This document shows positions 25,145 through 34,258 of a stretch of DNA of 64,000 bases, piece after piece. The notes beneath the pieces were generated by a model. The model was given only the letters and a program-made list of their open reading frames with translations. It did no database searches and had not been told where the DNA came from. This DNA is from Pseudomonas sp. CROZ-RG-20F-R04-15 (GTDB taxonomy: Bacteria > Pseudomonadota > Gammaproteobacteria > Pseudomonadales > Pseudomonadaceae). Numbering within the stretch: the stretch's first letter is position 1; each line of letters opens with the position of its first letter. The position numbers and the translations under genes are program-made. Location: assembly GCF_022662375.1 (NCBI RefSeq), contig NZ_JAKNQL010000001.1, forward strand, positions 744,001 through 808,000. The letters are read 5' to 3'.

Positions 25145-25152
25145 TTGTTGTT
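25145..25152 (-). promoter_or_regulatory. Possible Crc/Hfq motif upstream of tctC
   Basis: AACAACAA on the minus strand matches the catabolite activity motif AAYAANAA and lies 18-25 bases before the tctC start. Confidence 0.4.
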
Positions 25153-25180
25153 ATTCGACGTGTTTTTCTTCAGCAGGCCA

Positions 25181-26473
25181 TTACCAGAGCGCAACGCTGT
25201 AGCTCACCAGCAAACGCACTTCGTCTGCATCGCGAGCCGAGTAATTGGAGCGGTAGGTGGCATTACGCAAACGCACGGCGACATCCTTCAAGGCGCCGCT
25301 TTGTACTACATATTTGATCTCGGTGTTGCGCTCCCACTCTTTGCCTTCTTCGCCGTTCTTGAGCTTGATGTTGTCACCGCTCAAGTAGCGGCTCATGAAG
25401 CTCAGGCCGGGGACGCCGAGTTTGGCGAAGTCAAAGTCGTAGCGTGCTTGCCATGAGCGCTCTTCAGCACCGGCGAAGTCGTTGATCTGCACGAAGTTGA
25501 CCAGGTACGGGTCGCTGCCATCGACATACGGGAAGGCGCTGTCGCCGGACATGTGCTGATAACCGGCGCTGAACTTGTGGCCGCTCAGCGCGTAGCTGAC
25601 CAGACCGTTGAGCGAGCGGTTGTCGATCTCGCCGCCACGGGCCGCGCCCTGATCATCGCTGACGGCAAAACGCAGGTCAGTGGCAAACGTGCCAGGGCCC
25701 ATCGGACGTGAGGCCACGAGACCGAAGAAGTGTTGGTTGTAAACTTCGTCGAGCTGGGCGAAGTGGTAACTGCCGGTGATCTTGTCGGTGAACTTGTAGT
25801 CCACGCCGCCAAAATCGAAATGCTTGCCGGCAGCGGTGCCAGCAAAACGGCTGTTCTTGTTGTTGAGGGCGATGTCCTCGAAATCGGTGCTGTCACGATC
25901 CTTGGCTTTCTCCAGTCGACCACCGGTGAAGGTCAGGTTCTTGATCTCTTTGGAGGTCAGCAAACCGCCTTCAAAGGTCTGCGGCAGGATGCGCCCGTCG
26001 TTGGGTTTGAGGATCGGCAGTTCAGGAATCAGGCTGCCGATTTTCAGCTCGGTGGCGGAAATTTTCACTTTGCCGGTCAGGCCGACCTTGGAGTACTCAT
26101 CGGCGGCGCGTCCGTCATCGTGGGTCGGCAGCAGGCCGGTACCGGTGCGGTCAGGGCTTGAATCGAGCTTGACGCCGAGCATGCCTAAAGCATCGACACC
26201 GAATCCGACGGTGCCATCGGTGTAGCCCGATTGCAGATTGAGCATGAAGCCCTGGGCCCATTCATCACGCTTGGATTGCTGGGCGCTGGTGCCATCGCGA
26301 AAGTCGCGGTTGAAATACATGTTGCGGGTTTCGAAAGTGGCGCTGCTGTCTTCGATGAAGTCGGCAAAACTCAGCGGCGAAAAACCGGCAAGAGCGGCGG
26401 CACTGGCAAGGGCGGTGTGGCTGAAACGGGAAGGGCGAACAGGCACAGGTGCCTTGGTCTGCATGGACGGCAT
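25181..26473 (-). CDS. OprD family porin (OpdH-like)
   Basis: A 430-residue outer-membrane channel of the OprD family. After a signal peptide (SRFSHTALASAAALAGFSPLSFA) the mature part starts with DFIEDSSATFETRNMYFNRDFRDG, a strongly conserved OprD start, and ends in VRLLVSYSVALW with the C-terminal aromatic of beta-barrel proteins. Its place as the first gene of tctCBA suggests the OpdH role, uptake of cis-aconitate and other tricarboxylates. The start at 26471-26473 has GGAG 8 bases upstream. Confidence 0.88.
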   Translation of the reverse strand: MPSMQTKAPVPVRPSRFSHTALASAAALAGFSPLSFADFIEDSSATFETRNMYFNRDFRDGTSAQQSKRDEWAQGFMLNLQSGYTDGTVGFGVDALGMLGVKLDSSPDRTGTGLLPTHDDGRAADEYSKVGLTGKVKISATELKIGSLIPELPILKPNDGRILPQTFEGGLLTSKEIKNLTFTGGRLEKAKDRDSTDFEDIALNNKNSRFAGTAAGKHFDFGGVDYKFTDKITGSYHFAQLDEVYNQHFFGLVASRPMGPGTFATDLRFAVSDDQGAARGGEIDNRSLNGLVSYALSGHKFSAGYQHMSGDSAFPYVDGSDPYLVNFVQINDFAGAEERSWQARYDFDFAKLGVPGLSFMSRYLSGDNIKLKNGEEGKEWERNTEIKYVVQSGALKDVAVRLRNATYRSNYSARDADEVRLLVSYSVALW

Positions 26474-26487
26474 GCGGGGTACTCCGT

Positions 26488-26501
26488 TTATTGTTCTTAT
26501 T
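26488..26501 (-). promoter_or_regulatory. Overlapping Crc/Hfq-type motifs before the porin start
   Basis: On the minus strand AATAAGAA and AACAATAA, both fitting AAYAANAA, overlap by two bases and lie just upstream of the porin ribosome binding site. This is the position used for Hfq/Crc translational repression in pseudomonads. Confidence 0.5.
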
Positions 26502-26587
26502 GGTCGAAAACGCTTCGTGGCGTTTTTCTTTACGCTGTGTGGCATCAGCGACGGCAGTCGGAACTGTCCGTGGGCCGACTCTAACGG

Positions 26588-26609
26588 GCTAACCTTTCGC
26601 TAACCTTTC
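26588..26609. promoter_or_regulatory. Tandem 11-bp direct repeat, candidate TctD box
   Basis: GCTAACCTTTC occurs twice without a gap (26588-26598, 26599-26609), with a partial third copy (CTCTAACGGG) just before. Head-to-tail repeats with an 11-bp period are typical binding sites of OmpR-type regulators. It lies in the 235-base gap between the porin gene and tctD. Confidence 0.55.
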
Positions 26610-26708
26610 AGCTGACTTTCACGGTTTTCGGGCTTCACAGCGGCGGTTGCGGCTGTAAACTCCGCGGCAAAGCGTGGCGCCGGCCATCCCTGAACGAGGT
26701 AAAAATCC

Positions 26709-27380
26709 ATGCGTGTTCTGCTCGTCGAAGACCATCTGCAACTGGCCGAAAGTGTCGCTCAGGCGCTCAAGAGCACCGGTCTGACCGTGGATGTGTTGCA
26801 CGATGGCGTGGCCGCCGATCTGGCGCTGGGCAGCGAGGAATATGCCGTGGCTATCCTCGATGTCGGCCTGCCGCGCATGGACGGTTTCGAGGTACTGGCG
26901 CGATTGCGCGCTCGCGGAAAAAATCTGCCGGTGCTGATGTTGACCGCGCGCAGCGATGTGAAGGATCGCGTCCATGGCCTCAATCTCGGTGCCGACGATT
27001 ACCTCGCCAAACCGTTCGAACTGACTGAACTGGAAGCCCGGGTCAAAGCCTTGCTGCGCCGCAGTGTGCTGGGCGGCGAGCGTCAACAGCGCTGTGGCGT
27101 ACTCGCCTATGACCTCGACACCCGACGCTTCACCGTCGGTGAAGAATTGCTGACCCTGACGTCCCGCGAGCAAGCGGTGCTGGAAGCACTGATTGCCCGT
27201 CCGGGGCGGGTGATGAGCAAGGAGCAACTGGCCTCTCAGGTGTTCGGCCTCGACGAAGAAGCCAGCCCCGACGCCATCGAAATCTACGTGCATCGCTTGC
27301 GTAAAAAACTCGATGGCCAACCGGTGGCGATCGTGACTTTCCGTGGCCTCGGTTATCTGCTGGAAAGCCGCGATGCATAA
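26709..27380 (+). CDS. tctD: OmpR-family response regulator of tricarboxylate transport
   Basis: A 223-residue two-component regulator. The receiver domain has the acidic pair ED at 7-8, phosphorylated Asp51 in AILDVGLPRMDGF and the conserved Lys in YLAKPFEL; the C-terminal winged helix has TLTSREQAVLEALIARPGRVMSKEQL and AIEIYVHRLRKKLD. In Pseudomonas and Salmonella TctD activates the citrate uptake operon. Divergent from the porin-tctCBA operon; overlaps tctE by 8 bases. Confidence 0.93.
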   Translation: MRVLLVEDHLQLAESVAQALKSTGLTVDVLHDGVAADLALGSEEYAVAILDVGLPRMDGFEVLARLRARGKNLPVLMLTARSDVKDRVHGLNLGADDYLAKPFELTELEARVKALLRRSVLGGERQQRCGVLAYDLDTRRFTVGEELLTLTSREQAVLEALIARPGRVMSKEQLASQVFGLDEEASPDAIEIYVHRLRKKLDGQPVAIVTFRGLGYLLESRDA

Positions 27381-28758
27381 GCCCAGCAGCCTGCGCTGGC
27401 GCTTGCTGTGGAACCTCGCATTGCTGCTGGTGGTGTTGATGCTCGCCAGTGGTTTGAGCGCTTACTGGAATGGCCGCGAAGCTGCCGACACCGCCTACGA
27501 CCGCACGTTGCTGGCCTCGGCACGGACCATCGCTGCAGGCCTTTCGCAACGCGATGGCAGCCTCAGCGCCGACGTGCCCTACGTGGCCCTCGATACATTT
27601 GCCTACGACAGCGCCGGGCGGATTTACTATCAGGTCAACGATATCCATCAGAAGCTGATTTCCGGCTACGAAAATCTCCCCGGCCCACCACCCGGTACGC
27701 CGCGCACTGACAGTTACCCGGCGTTGGCGCGGTTCTACAACGCCACCTATAACGGCCAGAACGTGCGCGTGGTCAGTCTGCTGAAAGCGGTGACCGAGCC
27801 GAACATGAACGGCATGGCGGAAATCCGCGTGGCCGAAACTGACGAGGCGCGGGTGAGCATGGCCCGCAGTCTCGCCGCAGACACATTGCTGCGCTTGGGC
27901 ATGTTGGCGATCGGCGCGTTGTTGCTGGTGTGGTTTGCGGTCAGTGCTGCGCTGCGACCGCTGGAGCGCTTGCGCACAGCGGTGGAAGAGCGACAGCCCG
28001 ATGATTTGCGTCCGCTGCCATTGGTTGAAGTGCAGCATGAACTGTGGCCGCTGGTACGCGGGCTCAACCATTTCACCGAGCGCTTGCGTGGCCAGTTTGA
28101 GCGGCAGGCGCAGTTCATTGCCGATGCGGCGCATGAGTTACGTACGCCCTTGGCAGCGCTGAAGGCTAGGCTTGAGTTGGGCCTGCGTTCGAACGAGCCC
28201 GAGACATGGCGCACGACATTGGAATCCTCGGCGCAAAGCACCGATCGCCTGACCCATCTGGCCAATCAGTTGCTGTCGCTGGCGCGCGTAGAAAACGGTG
28301 CGCGGGCGATCGCCGAGGGCGGTGCGCAGTTGCTCGATCTGAGTCAGTTGGCTCGTGAGCTGGGCATGGCGATGGCGCCGTTGGCGCACAAACGCGGGGT
28401 GGCGCTGGCGCTGGAGGCGGACGAACCAGTGTGGTTGCGCGGTGAGCCGACGTTGCTCAACGAGTTGCTGAGCAATCTGGTCGACAACGCGCTGGCGCAT
28501 ACGCCACCGGGCGGCAATGTGATTTTGCGGGTCACGGCGCCGGCGGTACTTGAGGTGGAGGATGACGGCCCGGGGATTCCGCTGGAGGAACGTGATCGGG
28601 TGTTCGAGCGGTTCTACCGACGCAATCAGCAGGTGGCGGGTTCTGGATTGGGCTTGGCGATTGTCGGTGAGATCTGCCGGGCGCATCTGGCGCAGATCAG
28701 TCTGCATGATGGCGAGCAGGCGGGGTTGAAGGTGCGGGTCAGTTTTATTGCCGGGTAA
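27373..28758 (+). CDS. tctE: Sensor histidine kinase of tricarboxylate transport
   Basis: A 461-residue membrane kinase. TM1 at about 13-33, a periplasmic sensor domain of about 135 residues, TM2 near 175-195, HAMP-like linker, then the dimerisation domain with FIADAAHELRTPLAAL (phospho-His at about 254), N-box NELLSNLVDNALAH, G1 VEDDGPGIP and G2 GSGLGLAIV. It senses tricarboxylates and phosphorylates TctD. The ATG at 27373 overlaps the tctD stop (ATGCATAA), showing coupling. Confidence 0.93.
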   Translation: MHKPSSLRWRLLWNLALLLVVLMLASGLSAYWNGREAADTAYDRTLLASARTIAAGLSQRDGSLSADVPYVALDTFAYDSAGRIYYQVNDIHQKLISGYENLPGPPPGTPRTDSYPALARFYNATYNGQNVRVVSLLKAVTEPNMNGMAEIRVAETDEARVSMARSLAADTLLRLGMLAIGALLLVWFAVSAALRPLERLRTAVEERQPDDLRPLPLVEVQHELWPLVRGLNHFTERLRGQFERQAQFIADAAHELRTPLAALKARLELGLRSNEPETWRTTLESSAQSTDRLTHLANQLLSLARVENGARAIAEGGAQLLDLSQLARELGMAMAPLAHKRGVALALEADEPVWLRGEPTLLNELLSNLVDNALAHTPPGGNVILRVTAPAVLEVEDDGPGIPLEERDRVFERFYRRNQQVAGSGLGLAIVGEICRAHLAQISLHDGEQAGLKVRVSFIAG

Positions 28759-28777
28759 TTGTGGTGGTTTGCTGGCC

Positions 28778-28845
28778 CCTTCGCGAGCAAGCTCGCTCCC
28801 ACTCTGGAATGCATTCCAATGTGGGAGCGAGCTTGCTCGCGAAGG
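28778..28845. repeat. Inverted REP doublet (REPIN), AAGC variant
   Basis: CCTTCGCGAGCAAGCTCGC plus TCCCAC (28778-28802) and its exact inverse (28821-28845), with an 18-base centre. It lies between convergent tctE and the HDOD gene. Confidence 0.92.
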
Positions 28846-28863
28846 TCGCGCCTCGGTCTCGGA

Positions 28864-29685
28864 TCAGTAAAACATCGTCCGCGATTCTTCCAGATCTTCA
28901 CACAATGCTTTGTTCTCCGGATCAATCCCAAGCTTCCTGAACGCCGGCACGCTCAGTGGATCGATCCGCGCAAACGGATGATCAGTACCCTTGTGGCAAT
29001 ACAGGCTCGCCACTTGCACCAGATCGACGTAATCAATGGCCGTCGAGTCGCGCTTGAAGTCCTGATAGCGCCCCGGCAATTCCACCAGACGTTCCGGAAA
29101 CTCCCAGACCCGCAGCAGTTTGTCGCCCAGCAACGGATGAATGTGATCGATCACATGGTTGAGGCTGACCGGGTCCGAGAGCAGTTCGTAGTGATCCTCG
29201 GCGTAAGTCAGAATCGGCAGCACACCGATCTGATGCACCAGCCCGCCGAGCGCAGCCTGATCGGGTTTGAGCTGCGTGTAGCGGCGGCACAGCGCGTAAC
29301 TGACCCCGGCAATTTCCAGGCTCTTGCGCCAGACTTCGCGCATTTTCTGTTCGACCACTTCTGAGCGGGCGTGGAAGATCTGCTCCATCACCAGACCGAT
29401 CGCCAGGTTGCTGCTGTAGTTGATGCCCAGACGGGTGATGGCTGTGTGCAGGTCGGTGACTTCCTGTGCGGCGCGCAGCAGCGGGCTGTTGACCACTTTG
29501 ATCAGGCGCGCCGACAGCGCCGTGTCCCGGCCGATCACTTTGCTCAGGTCGCTGACGCTGATTTCCGGGTCTTCAGCGGCCTTGCGAATCTGCAGGGCCA
29601 CTTCCGGCAACGTGGGCAGAACCAGGTCATCGTTATCGATGGCCTCAACCAAATCCTGTTGGACTTTTTCCGCCAGTTCGCTCAT
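28864..29685 (-). CDS. HDOD domain protein
   Basis: A 273-residue protein whose first 200 residues form an HDOD domain (DDLVLPTLPEVALQIRKAAEDPEISVSDLSKVIGRDTALSARLIKVVNSPLL). HDOD domains resemble HD phosphohydrolases but lack the metal ligands and act in signalling by protein interaction. There is no attached GGDEF, EAL or receiver domain. The partner and signal are unknown. It is followed by ygfZ on the same strand with a gap of 35 bases, so a common transcript is possible. Confidence 0.9.
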   Translation of the reverse strand: MSELAEKVQQDLVEAIDNDDLVLPTLPEVALQIRKAAEDPEISVSDLSKVIGRDTALSARLIKVVNSPLLRAAQEVTDLHTAITRLGINYSSNLAIGLVMEQIFHARSEVVEQKMREVWRKSLEIAGVSYALCRRYTQLKPDQAALGGLVHQIGVLPILTYAEDHYELLSDPVSLNHVIDHIHPLLGDKLLRVWEFPERLVELPGRYQDFKRDSTAIDYVDLVQVASLYCHKGTDHPFARIDPLSVPAFRKLGIDPENKALCEDLEESRTMFY

Positions 29686-29720
29686 TTAAACTCTCTAGGG
29701 TGTTGCAACAAATGCTGCGA

Positions 29721-30662
29721 TCAGCGCTGGATTTCGCGGTCGCGATCCAGTTCGTAAGGCAGGTCGAGCAGATGCAGCGCGGGTCCTTCGAGGGTGCCCA
29801 GATGCAAATCACCGGCTTCGGCAGCTTCGGCCTGCAGCACCGCCAGGAGTTCAATGTTTTGCCCGGCGTTGGCGGCCAGCACCACTTCGCCGATGGAGCT
29901 GTTGTGGCTTGGCGCGAACAATTGCGTGCCAGGCTCCGGCAACTCGGCAGCGTCCAGGCTCAGGCGATACAGACGACGCTTGAGTTTGCCCAGGTACTGC
30001 ATGCGCGCGACGATTTCCTGGCCGGTGTAGCAGCCTTTCTTGAAGCTCACGCCGCCGACGGCTTGCAGATTGAGCATCTGCGGGATGAACAACTCGCGGG
30101 TGCTCGGCATGACCTGGCCGATACCGGCGCGGATCTGGCCCAGCAGCCATTGATTCAGCTCGGCTTCAGGCACGGCCGCAGCCAATTTGGCTTTGATTGC
30201 GTCAGCCTGATCGGCCGGAGCCCAGAGTTCCGCGCGATCGGGCGAGACGCGAATCGCGATCAGACCTTCGTTACGCGCGACGCTGTCGGTTTCGGCCGGC
30301 AGGTCCAGACCGAGGCTGGTCAAAGCGTTGTCGCCATTCTCCACGCCGAAACGCACCCAGGCGGCGCTTTCGTCGGTCAGTTTCGATTTGGAGAACACCG
30401 CGTACTTTTTCAGGTCCGCCAGTTGCGGCTCCAGCAGCTCGCTGGCCATTGCCAGGACCACGCCATCACCTTCGAGCAGAATGCGGAAGCTCGACTGCAT
30501 CCGGCCCTTCTGCGTGCAGCGGGCGCCGAGGCTGGCACGGCTGTCGCTCAGGTAATTGAGGTTGCAGGTCAACTGGCCTTGCAGGAATTTTCCGGCATCC
30601 GCGCCGCGAACCGCGAGAACGCCTTCATGAGACAGGGTGCAGAAAAAAGCAGAATCGGCCAT
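29721..30662 (-). CDS. ygfZ: Folate-binding YgfZ protein (iron-sulfur enzyme maintenance)
   Basis: A 313-residue protein of the YgfZ/GcvT family that helps assemble or repair certain Fe-S enzymes in a folate-dependent way. The signature KGCYTGQEIVARMQYLGKLKR is intact, including the essential cysteine. The N-terminal GAxLxGxxxxxFLQGQLTCNL is also typical. Divergent from sdhE, another factor for respiratory enzymes, 150 bases away. Confidence 0.93.
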   Translation of the reverse strand: MADSAFFCTLSHEGVLAVRGADAGKFLQGQLTCNLNYLSDSRASLGARCTQKGRMQSSFRILLEGDGVVLAMASELLEPQLADLKKYAVFSKSKLTDESAAWVRFGVENGDNALTSLGLDLPAETDSVARNEGLIAIRVSPDRAELWAPADQADAIKAKLAAAVPEAELNQWLLGQIRAGIGQVMPSTRELFIPQMLNLQAVGGVSFKKGCYTGQEIVARMQYLGKLKRRLYRLSLDAAELPEPGTQLFAPSHNSSIGEVVLAANAGQNIELLAVLQAEAAEAGDLHLGTLEGPALHLLDLPYELDRDREIQR

Positions 30663-30812
30663 GGGTCATCGCAGGGTAAATAGACTGGGGCACATCATAA
30701 GGGGGCGTCGGTGAAATGGGTAGTTGATAAAGGATCGGTGGTGCCCGACCAAAGCCGACTGTGCGACCCGCGTCGGGGCTGTATACTTGCCGGCAAATTT
30801 GAGGAGGGCCCC

Positions 30813-31067
30813 ATGGTCGAACAAGTTGAACTGAATCGCCTGTTTTGGCACAGCCGTCGCGGCATGCTTGAGCTTGACGTATTGCTGGTGCCGTTCGTGA
30901 AGGAGGTTTACGCGACTCTGAATCAGGTGGATCGCGATCTGTATGTGCGTCTGCTGACGTGCGAGGATCAGGACATGTTCGGCTGGTTCATGGAGCGCAG
31001 CGAGTCTGAAGACCCGGAGCTGCAGCGCATGGTTCGCATGATTCTGGACCGTGTCCAGCCCAAGTAA
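30813..31067 (+). CDS. sdhE: FAD assembly factor SdhE
   Basis: An 84-residue small helical protein that promotes covalent FAD attachment to succinate dehydrogenase SdhA. The essential RGxxE motif is present in [13 protein letters not shown] (about 13-25), and the C-terminal [16 protein letters not shown] is typical. GAGGAGG precedes the ATG by 6 bases. It overlaps ygfX by 17 bases, the same pairing as in E. coli (sdhE-ygfX). Confidence 0.93.
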   Translation: MVEQVELNRLFWHSRRGMLELDVLLVPFVKEVYATLNQVDRDLYVRLLTCEDQDMFGWFMERSESEDPELQRMVRMILDRVQPK

Positions 31068-31503
31068 TACGTTCGAATGCCGCTGGCATGCCTCACGGCA
31101 GTTGCTGGCGGCGTATCTGTTGGCCCAGGCGCTCGCACTGGGTTCGTTGTTTCTGCTTTCTATTCCACTTTGGGCCAGTCTGCTTGGGGCTTTAGTCTGC
31201 CTGTTTCATGGCTTTTGGGTGTTGCCACGGCAGATTCTGTTGAGTCATCCCGCTGCGTTTCGTGGATTGCGCCGGGACGCCGATGGCTGGCAGCTGTGGA
31301 ATCAGGTGGAGGGTTGGCAGGCCGCACAGCTGCGCCCGGACAGTCTCGCGCTGCCGCTGATCGTGGTGCTGAGGTTCAGGTTGCGCGGTGAATGGCGGGT
31401 CAGATCGATCTGCGTGCCAAGGGATTCGCAGGCGGCGGATCTGCACCGACGCCTGCGAGTGCGGCTCAAGTTCAGCCGACGTAGGTGGGCGGCACCAGAA
31501 TAG
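31051..31503 (+). CDS. ygfX: YgfX family inner-membrane protein (GTG start)
   Basis: A 150-residue protein starting with GTG inside sdhE ([26 protein letters not shown]). Two membrane segments at about 17-37 and 40-58, then a soluble domain ending in a basic tail, with [15 protein letters not shown] typical of the YgfX/CptA group. In E. coli YgfX was described as a toxin acting on cytoskeletal proteins; that role here is unproven. Its 3' end overlaps the convergent nadB by 32 bases. Confidence 0.85.
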   Translation: MSSPSNTFECRWHASRQLLAAYLLAQALALGSLFLLSIPLWASLLGALVCLFHGFWVLPRQILLSHPAAFRGLRRDADGWQLWNQVEGWQAAQLRPDSLALPLIVVLRFRLRGEWRVRSICVPRDSQAADLHRRLRVRLKFSRRRWAAPE

Positions 31504-33088
31504 TGTCGAGCGCTTCGGGCAGCATATCGGGATAGTCGAGCGTGTAGTGCAGGCCACGACTTTCCTTGCGCTCCATGGCTGAGCTGATCATCAGTTCGGC
31601 GACCTGAGCGAGGTTGCGCAACTCGATCAGGTCACGGCTGACTTTATAGTTGCTGTAGAACTCGTCGATCTCGTCCAGCAGCAGACGCACGCGGTGCTGC
31701 GCCCGTTGCAGGCGCTTGTTGGTGCGCACGATGCCGACGTAGTCCCACATGAACCGCCGCAGTTCATCCCAATTGTGCGCGATGATCACGTCTTCGTCGG
31801 AGTCGGTCACCTGGCTGGCGTCCCAGACGGGCAGGGCGCTTGGCGCGGCGACATCGTCCAGTTGCGCGAGGATGTCCGCTGCGGCCGATCGCGCATAGAC
31901 AAAGCATTCCAGCAGCGAGTTGCTGGCCATGCGGTTGGCGCCGTGCAGGCCGGTGAAGCTGGTTTCACCGATGGCATACAAGCCCGGAACATCGGTGCGA
32001 CCTTGTTGATCGACCATCACGCCACCGCAGGTGTAGTGCGCGGCGGGTACGACCGGAATAGGTTGTTTGGTGATGTCGATGCCGAAACCGAGGCAGCGCT
32101 CATAAACAGTGGGGAAGTGGGTCTTGATGAAGTCTTCAGGCTTGTGGCTGATGTCGAGATAGACGCAGTCGACACCCAGACGCTTCATTTCATGGTCGAT
32201 GGCCCGAGCGACGATGTCGCGCGGTGCCAGTTCGGCGCGTTTGTCGAAGCGATACATGAAGCGCTCGCCGTTCGGCAGCTTCAGGTGTGCGCCTTCACCA
32301 CGCAGGGCTTCGGTAATAAGGAAGCTTTTCGCTTGTGGGTGGTACAGGCAGGTCGGGTGGAACTGATTGAATTCCAGGTTCGCCACCCGACAGCCGGAGC
32401 GCCAGGCCATGGCGATGCCATCACCGCAGGCGCCGTCGGGGTTGCTGGTATAGAGGTAAACCTTGGCCGCGCCGCCCGAGGCCAGAATCACAAAACGTGC
32501 GCCGTAGGTATCGACTTCACCGGTTTTGCGGTTGAGTACGTAGGCACCGAGGCAGCGCTCGCCTTCCATGCCTAAACGGCGTTCGGTAATCAGATCAACG
32601 GCAACCCGCTGCTCCAGCAATTCGATGTTCGAACGCTCTTTGGCCTGAGCCAGCAAAGTTTTGAAGATTGCCGCGCCGGTAGCATCGGCCGCATGGATGA
32701 TGCGACGGTGGCTATGACCGCCTTCTCGGGTCAGATGAAATTCGAATCCGCCATCTTCAGTGCCGGATTGATCGTCGCGGGTGAACGGTACGCCTTGGTC
32801 GATCAACCACTGGATGGCTTCGCGGCTGTGCTCGACAGTGAACCGCACGGCGTCTTCATGGCACAGACCGCCACCGGCGTTCAGGGTGTCATCAACATGG
32901 GATTCGACAGTATCAGTGTCGTCGAGCACGGCGGCGACGCCACCCTGGGCCCAGAAGGTCGACCCATTGGCCAGATCGCCTTTACTCAAAACGGCAATGC
33001 GCAAATGACCTGGCAGGGTCAGCGCGAGACTCAAACCGGCAGCACCGCTGCCTATGACCAGAACATCATGTTGGAATTGTTGGCTCAT
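31472..33088 (-). CDS. nadB: L-aspartate oxidase
   Basis: A 538-residue flavoprotein oxidising L-aspartate to iminoaspartate, first step of NAD biosynthesis. FAD-binding [15 protein letters not shown] is at about 9-23, followed by [22 protein letters not shown], the catalytic segment [27 protein letters not shown] region and [31 protein letters not shown] near 365-395. The length fits the family. ATG at 33086-33088; a longer frame to 33214 has no support. The fumarate reductase/SdhA family membership is interesting next to sdhE. Confidence 0.95.
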   Translation of the reverse strand: MSQQFQHDVLVIGSGAAGLSLALTLPGHLRIAVLSKGDLANGSTFWAQGGVAAVLDDTDTVESHVDDTLNAGGGLCHEDAVRFTVEHSREAIQWLIDQGVPFTRDDQSGTEDGGFEFHLTREGGHSHRRIIHAADATGAAIFKTLLAQAKERSNIELLEQRVAVDLITERRLGMEGERCLGAYVLNRKTGEVDTYGARFVILASGGAAKVYLYTSNPDGACGDGIAMAWRSGCRVANLEFNQFHPTCLYHPQAKSFLITEALRGEGAHLKLPNGERFMYRFDKRAELAPRDIVARAIDHEMKRLGVDCVYLDISHKPEDFIKTHFPTVYERCLGFGIDITKQPIPVVPAAHYTCGGVMVDQQGRTDVPGLYAIGETSFTGLHGANRMASNSLLECFVYARSAAADILAQLDDVAAPSALPVWDASQVTDSDEDVIIAHNWDELRRFMWDYVGIVRTNKRLQRAQHRVRLLLDEIDEFYSNYKVSRDLIELRNLAQVAELMISSAMERKESRGLHYTLDYPDMLPEALDTILVPPTYVG

Positions 33089-33182
33089 TACAGGATTCCG
33101 CTCAAAGCGACCCGGGTCGGGGGTGGCGCAAGACAGCTGGATCGGCGAGTCAAGACAGCCACACAGCCCACTAGTATATAGA

Positions 33183-33191
33183 GGGGGGGGG
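33183..33191. repeat. Run of nine G between nadB and algU
   Basis: A homopolymeric G9 tract (C9 on the nadB strand) about 95 bases upstream of the nadB start. Such runs can slip; whether it affects the nadB promoter is unknown. Confidence 0.5.
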
Positions 33192-33366
33192 CGGCACAAT
33201 AGCCGAGCCGACATGGCATTGTGAAACTACTGCGTAGGAAAAAACCGCGTGCTTCGTCGGAAGTTTTTTTCACCCTTTTGGGTAGAACACGACTGTATCG
33301 GCGCTGAAACAGGATTTTTCTGCCCTGGGTTGCCCAATGTCAGGGCGGTGCGGCTATAAATAATTG

Positions 33367-33392
33367 GAACTTTTGCCAAAGGCCCAAGATCA
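33367..33392 (+). promoter_or_regulatory. Possible distal AlgU-type promoter
   Basis: GAACTT at 33367-33372, then 17 bases, then TCAAT at 33390. The -10 match to TCTGA is weaker than for the proximal site. Confidence 0.4.
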
Positions 33393-33560
33393 ATAGTCGG
33401 TGCCAGAAACAAGGGGCGTGTCGGCTTCAGTGCGGAATCTGCGGTTGGATTCCTGCCCGGCGAAACCGATAACAAGATTATTCGCGCAGCCGGTTTATCC
33501 CGCGCTGCGTTTTTCGTGCGTGCCAAATCAGAGCCCGCAGGAAACTTGCCTGGAGGGGGA

Positions 33561-33587
33561 GAACTTTTGCGAAAAGCCCGAGTCTAT
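33561..33587 (+). promoter_or_regulatory. AlgU-dependent promoter of algU
   Basis: GAACTT at 33561-33566, 16 bases, TCTAT at 33583-33587, located about 60 bases before the algU start. GAACTT-N16-TCTGA is the sigma-22/AlgU consensus, so algU is autoregulated as in P. aeruginosa. Confidence 0.7.
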
Positions 33588-33646
33588 GTTTGCAAGTCTG
33601 GTCGTTTAGTTATGCAAGTCTCCTTCGGGCTTATCGAGGAGTGTTC

Positions 33647-34228
33647 ATGCTAACCCAGGAAGAGGATCAGCAGCTGGTCGAGCGCGTTCAACGCGGCGAC
33701 AAGCGAGCTTTCGATCTGTTGGTGCTGAAGTATCAGCACAAGATTCTCGGGTTGATCGTGCGTTTTGTGCACGACACCCATGAAGCCCAGGACGTGGCTC
33801 AGGAAGCCTTTATCAAGGCGTATCGAGCACTTGGAAACTTTCGCGGCGACAGTGCGTTTTATACGTGGCTGTACCGTATTGCCATTAACACGGCGAAGAA
33901 TTACCTGGTTTCACGCGGCCGCCGGCCGCCGGATAGCGATGTAAGTTCCGAAGATGCAGAGTTCTACGATGGCGATCATGGCCTCAAGGATCTCGAGTCG
34001 CCAGAACGTGCACTGCTGCGGGATGAGATCGAAGGCACCGTCCATCGAACCATTCAGCAACTGCCAGAGGATTTGCGTACAGCTTTAACTTTACGTGAAT
34101 TCGATGGTCTGAGTTACGAGGACATTGCGAGCGTCATGCAGTGTCCGGTGGGTACCGTGCGCTCCCGGATTTTCCGCGCCCGGGAGGCCATCGATAAAGC
34201 CCTGCAGCCGTTGTTGCAGGAAAACTGA
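33647..34228 (+). CDS. algU: RNA polymerase sigma factor AlgU (sigma-22)
   Basis: A 193-residue ECF sigma factor of the RpoE type, controlling envelope stress response and alginate genes. Region 2 is HDTHEAQDVAQEAFIKAYRALGNFRGDSAFYTWLYRIAINTAKN; region 4 is LPEDLRTALTLREFDGLSYEDIASVMQCPVGTVRSRIFRAREAI. The ATG at 33647 has GAGGAG upstream. First gene of algU-mucA-mucB-mucD. Confidence 0.97.
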   Translation: MLTQEEDQQLVERVQRGDKRAFDLLVLKYQHKILGLIVRFVHDTHEAQDVAQEAFIKAYRALGNFRGDSAFYTWLYRIAINTAKNYLVSRGRRPPDSDVSSEDAEFYDGDHGLKDLESPERALLRDEIEGTVHRTIQQLPEDLRTALTLREFDGLSYEDIASVMQCPVGTVRSRIFRAREAIDKALQPLLQEN

Positions 34229-34258
34229 GACAGCGGCGACAGCCAAGAGAGGAACGCC

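Noticed and set aside
33089..33214. N-terminal extension of NadB
   Set aside because: The extension crosses the G9 tract and has no similarity to NadB; the FAD motif is at the usual distance from the ATG at 33088.
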